Source: Kiritimatiellia bacterium (GTDB lineage: Bacteria; Verrucomicrobiota; Kiritimatiellia; CAIVKH01). From it: 64,000 nt of DNA. The notes under the pieces were generated by a model that saw only the letters and a program-made list of their open reading frames with translations, did no database searches and had not been told where the DNA came from. Positions 62,227-64,000 of this stretch are shown here, piece by piece (the first letter of the stretch is position 1; each line of letters opens with the position of its first letter). The translations under genes and the position numbers were made by a program. The DNA is taken from the NCBI GenBank assembly GCA_027493775.1, contig JAOSKE010000003.1, positions 744,845 to 808,844 on the forward strand. Reading direction: 5' to 3'.

Positions 62227-64000
62227 AAAATTTGAGCGCAACTCGCATGGCGCTGGTTGCACTCGCACTGTTTTCAGCCACATTGGGGTGTACGCAGCGC
62301 GGGGACGGCTGGCGCGAAACACCGTTGCCGGATAACGCGGTCGTCATCCTCCAGCACGGCGACGCACAAAAAGATGAATCGCGCCGCGCGGAAGAACTCA
62401 TCCTGCGTGCGGCATTTCCAAACGCAACCCACCTGCCGGCGGATCAACTCATCGCCGCAGGCCCTGTTCTCCGGCGCGACGGCGCCGTGCTACTTGTTCC
62501 ACGTATTCGTGAACTTTCTCCAACACTTCGTTCAGCGCTAACCAACCACATCAGTAGAGGCGGCCCAACATTAGTGTGGGGTCTCGATCCCCTATCTCGC
62601 GATCAAGCCGACCAACCCAGTATTCTACCGGCAGCAACCGAGTTCTACTCTTTCACAACACGTCGCATTGAAGGCGTGCATAACGGGTTATTAAACGTTC
62701 GTTCGCCGATGCGATTGCAAAGTCCATTCCCATTCACGGGCACGACCAATGCGACCGTTCACTGGATTCCCCTCGCCCGAGCCCTGGCGCCAGCAAATCT
62801 ATTGCAAGGCTGGCCTGCGTCGCTATGGGTGGACACCACCGATCCAAAATTACTTCGTGCGTGGGGCTGGATCGGGTGGGACCCCGACGAAAACGCGCAG
62901 CAGCCACAGCAGGCGCTCCTGCAACTTGTTGCGTCACGATTGGCTCAGCGCAATTTTCTGCTGCGCGCCGGATTTGAGCGTTACTCGTTCGAACCGAACG
63001 ATACGTTGAACATCCCCGTAAAAATTGCGGTCGCGCCGCCCTCGCGTGGGCCGTGGCGCGTCACCGCTGAAATGGAAAGCGAAGATGGCGCAGTCACGCG
63101 GCGCCTTTCCGACACCATCGCGCCGCCGCACCCGGTCTCAATCATCTCCACATCGCTCTTCCTCGGCTACCGCGCCGCGACGACTGCAGCAGGAGCAGAG
63201 AACAACGCTTCATGTGTCATTGTTGAATGCGACAAACAATCTGCTTTACGCCGAAAACAGACAGCCGGTCCGGATGCGCGCGGAGGCGGACACTGTGCGC
63301 GGCGCTCCCGAAGAACGCATCGGCGCACGCGCGGCGATGTTCACGCTCGGCCCGACGCAATGTTCTTCTGCTGGGCGCTGATTATGCCCCACTCTCCGCC
63401 GCTTCGCCGCACAGCGGCCTCGACCCCGACTTTTTCGATCCGGCCCTTCTCAAGCGCGATATTTCGCTCTTTCGCGACGCGGGCTTCAACGCCATTGCCG
63501 TTCGCTACACTGCGGAAGAGCAGGCGCCGCAGCTTCGTATTCTACTCGACGACCTGCGGGACAATCGAATTTGGGCGCTTCTACAAATTCCCGCGCTCTC
63601 TCCGTGGAATCCTGATTGGGCCGAGGCAAAAAATCTGCTCGATGGGTTGGGCCTCTCAACCAACCACCATGTCTTTGCGATATCTCCCGGAATCATCGCG
63701 CCGCCCCGCCCTGGCGCGGAGATGGAGCGTCTCGACTCGGCATGGAAAGCGTGGCTTGAAGAGCAATACGGCAGCGTTGCGCGCGCGGAAGAGAAACTCG
63801 GAATCCACAACAACACCCCCGCGATAGGTTCGTGGTGGGACGCCGAAAATAGTGCGTCTCCCGCTTGGCGGCCAGCCGCGCGCCGCTTTCTCGAAGATTT
63901 CGCCGCGCGGCATTACAGCAATTGCCGCGCATTTCTGCGCGCTCGCAACTGGAACGGTCTTTTTAGCGCGGCGAGCGGAACCACTCTTGATCCCGCAGCA
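62223..64000 (+). CDS. Secreted lipoprotein, possible glycosidase, frameshifted and cut by the window
   Basis: The start MKNLSATRMALVALALFSATLGC has a lipobox (TLGC). The first about 330 residues include a GATase-like or beta region (HLPADQLIAAGPVLRRDGAVLLVPR). The frame slips near 63200 and 63358 by one extra base each; restoring both reads NATNNLLYAENRQPVRMRAEAD, then VLLLGADYAPLSAA and a barrel-like segment (RDISLFRDAGFNAIAVRYTAEE ... AWKAWLEEQYGSVARAEEKLG). The latter resembles GH42-type glycosidases (WxxWLxxKYG), but active-site residues are not yet in view. Runs past the window end. Confidence 0.6.

Overview
The window is GC-rich bacterial DNA that looks like the PVC superphylum, most likely a Kiritimatiellota, Lentisphaerota or Verrucomicrobiota relative. 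The pointers are large secreted glycosidases with thrombospondin-type-3 calcium repeats and C-terminal tails ending in a YRV/FYRI pattern, a divergent type II secretion system, and paired TTCCAA-N3-TTGGAA palindromes in gene leaders. This placement is inference from gene content; there is no rRNA here to settle it.

Layout. 1-12.7 kb, host: a partial membrane protein, a 1645-residue secreted GH13 alpha-amylase-like enzyme, a zinc-ribbon protein, type II secretion genes gspK-gspL-gspM running into an O-antigen-type ABC exporter (wzm-wzt), recN, and a tRNA-Met(CAT) with a clear sigma70 promoter. 12.7-42.2 kb, a Mu-like transposable prophage of about 29 kb. Its early operon runs leftward from 19.6 kb: Cro-like protein, small unknowns, a MuA-type transposase split into two genes, MuB ATPase, Gam, GemA-like. 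A divergent repressor sits at 19.6 kb. The late operon runs rightward: gp25-gp26-gp27-gp28-gp29-like genes, a seven-gene cassette with two unrelated cysteine peptidases and lipoproteins, protease/scaffold I, decoration, capsid, gp36, a head protein fused to a putative RNase-toxin fold, gpG, gp37 and tail genes. I see no sheath or contractile baseplate genes, so a siphovirus-type tail is likely. Both ends carry inverted arrays of a putative transposase-binding motif, and the last 547 bp are duplicated in tandem. The prophage sits in a very short convergent gap between the tRNA and a ROK regulator gene, damaging neither.

42.2-54 kb, host: a ROK regulator and a nucleotide-sugar epimerase (minus strand), divergent from a ROK-like kinase, a PIG-L deacetylase and NagB (glucosamine-6-phosphate deaminase). 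This amino-sugar module has a candidate operator in the divergent gap. Then come a small Cys-rich protein, an aldo/keto reductase, three GT4 glycosyltransferases (capsule or O-antigen type) and PrpD. 54-64 kb: a giant secreted GH57 enzyme with three starch-binding-like modules, a PdxB-like dehydrogenase, a type II restriction-modification pair, a Popeye-like membrane cNMP-binding protein, and a partial secreted lipoprotein with a possible glycosidase barrel. The GH13 and GH57 enzymes fit extracellular starch or glycogen use; gsp, wzm-wzt and the glycosyltransferases fit envelope export.

A dominant technical feature is that more than 20 otherwise intact genes are broken by one-base indels, most of them in homopolymer runs, in host and phage alike. 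The two copies of the prophage-end repeat also differ at two short runs. Sequencing error is the simplest explanation, so these genes are annotated over their full restored span as coding.
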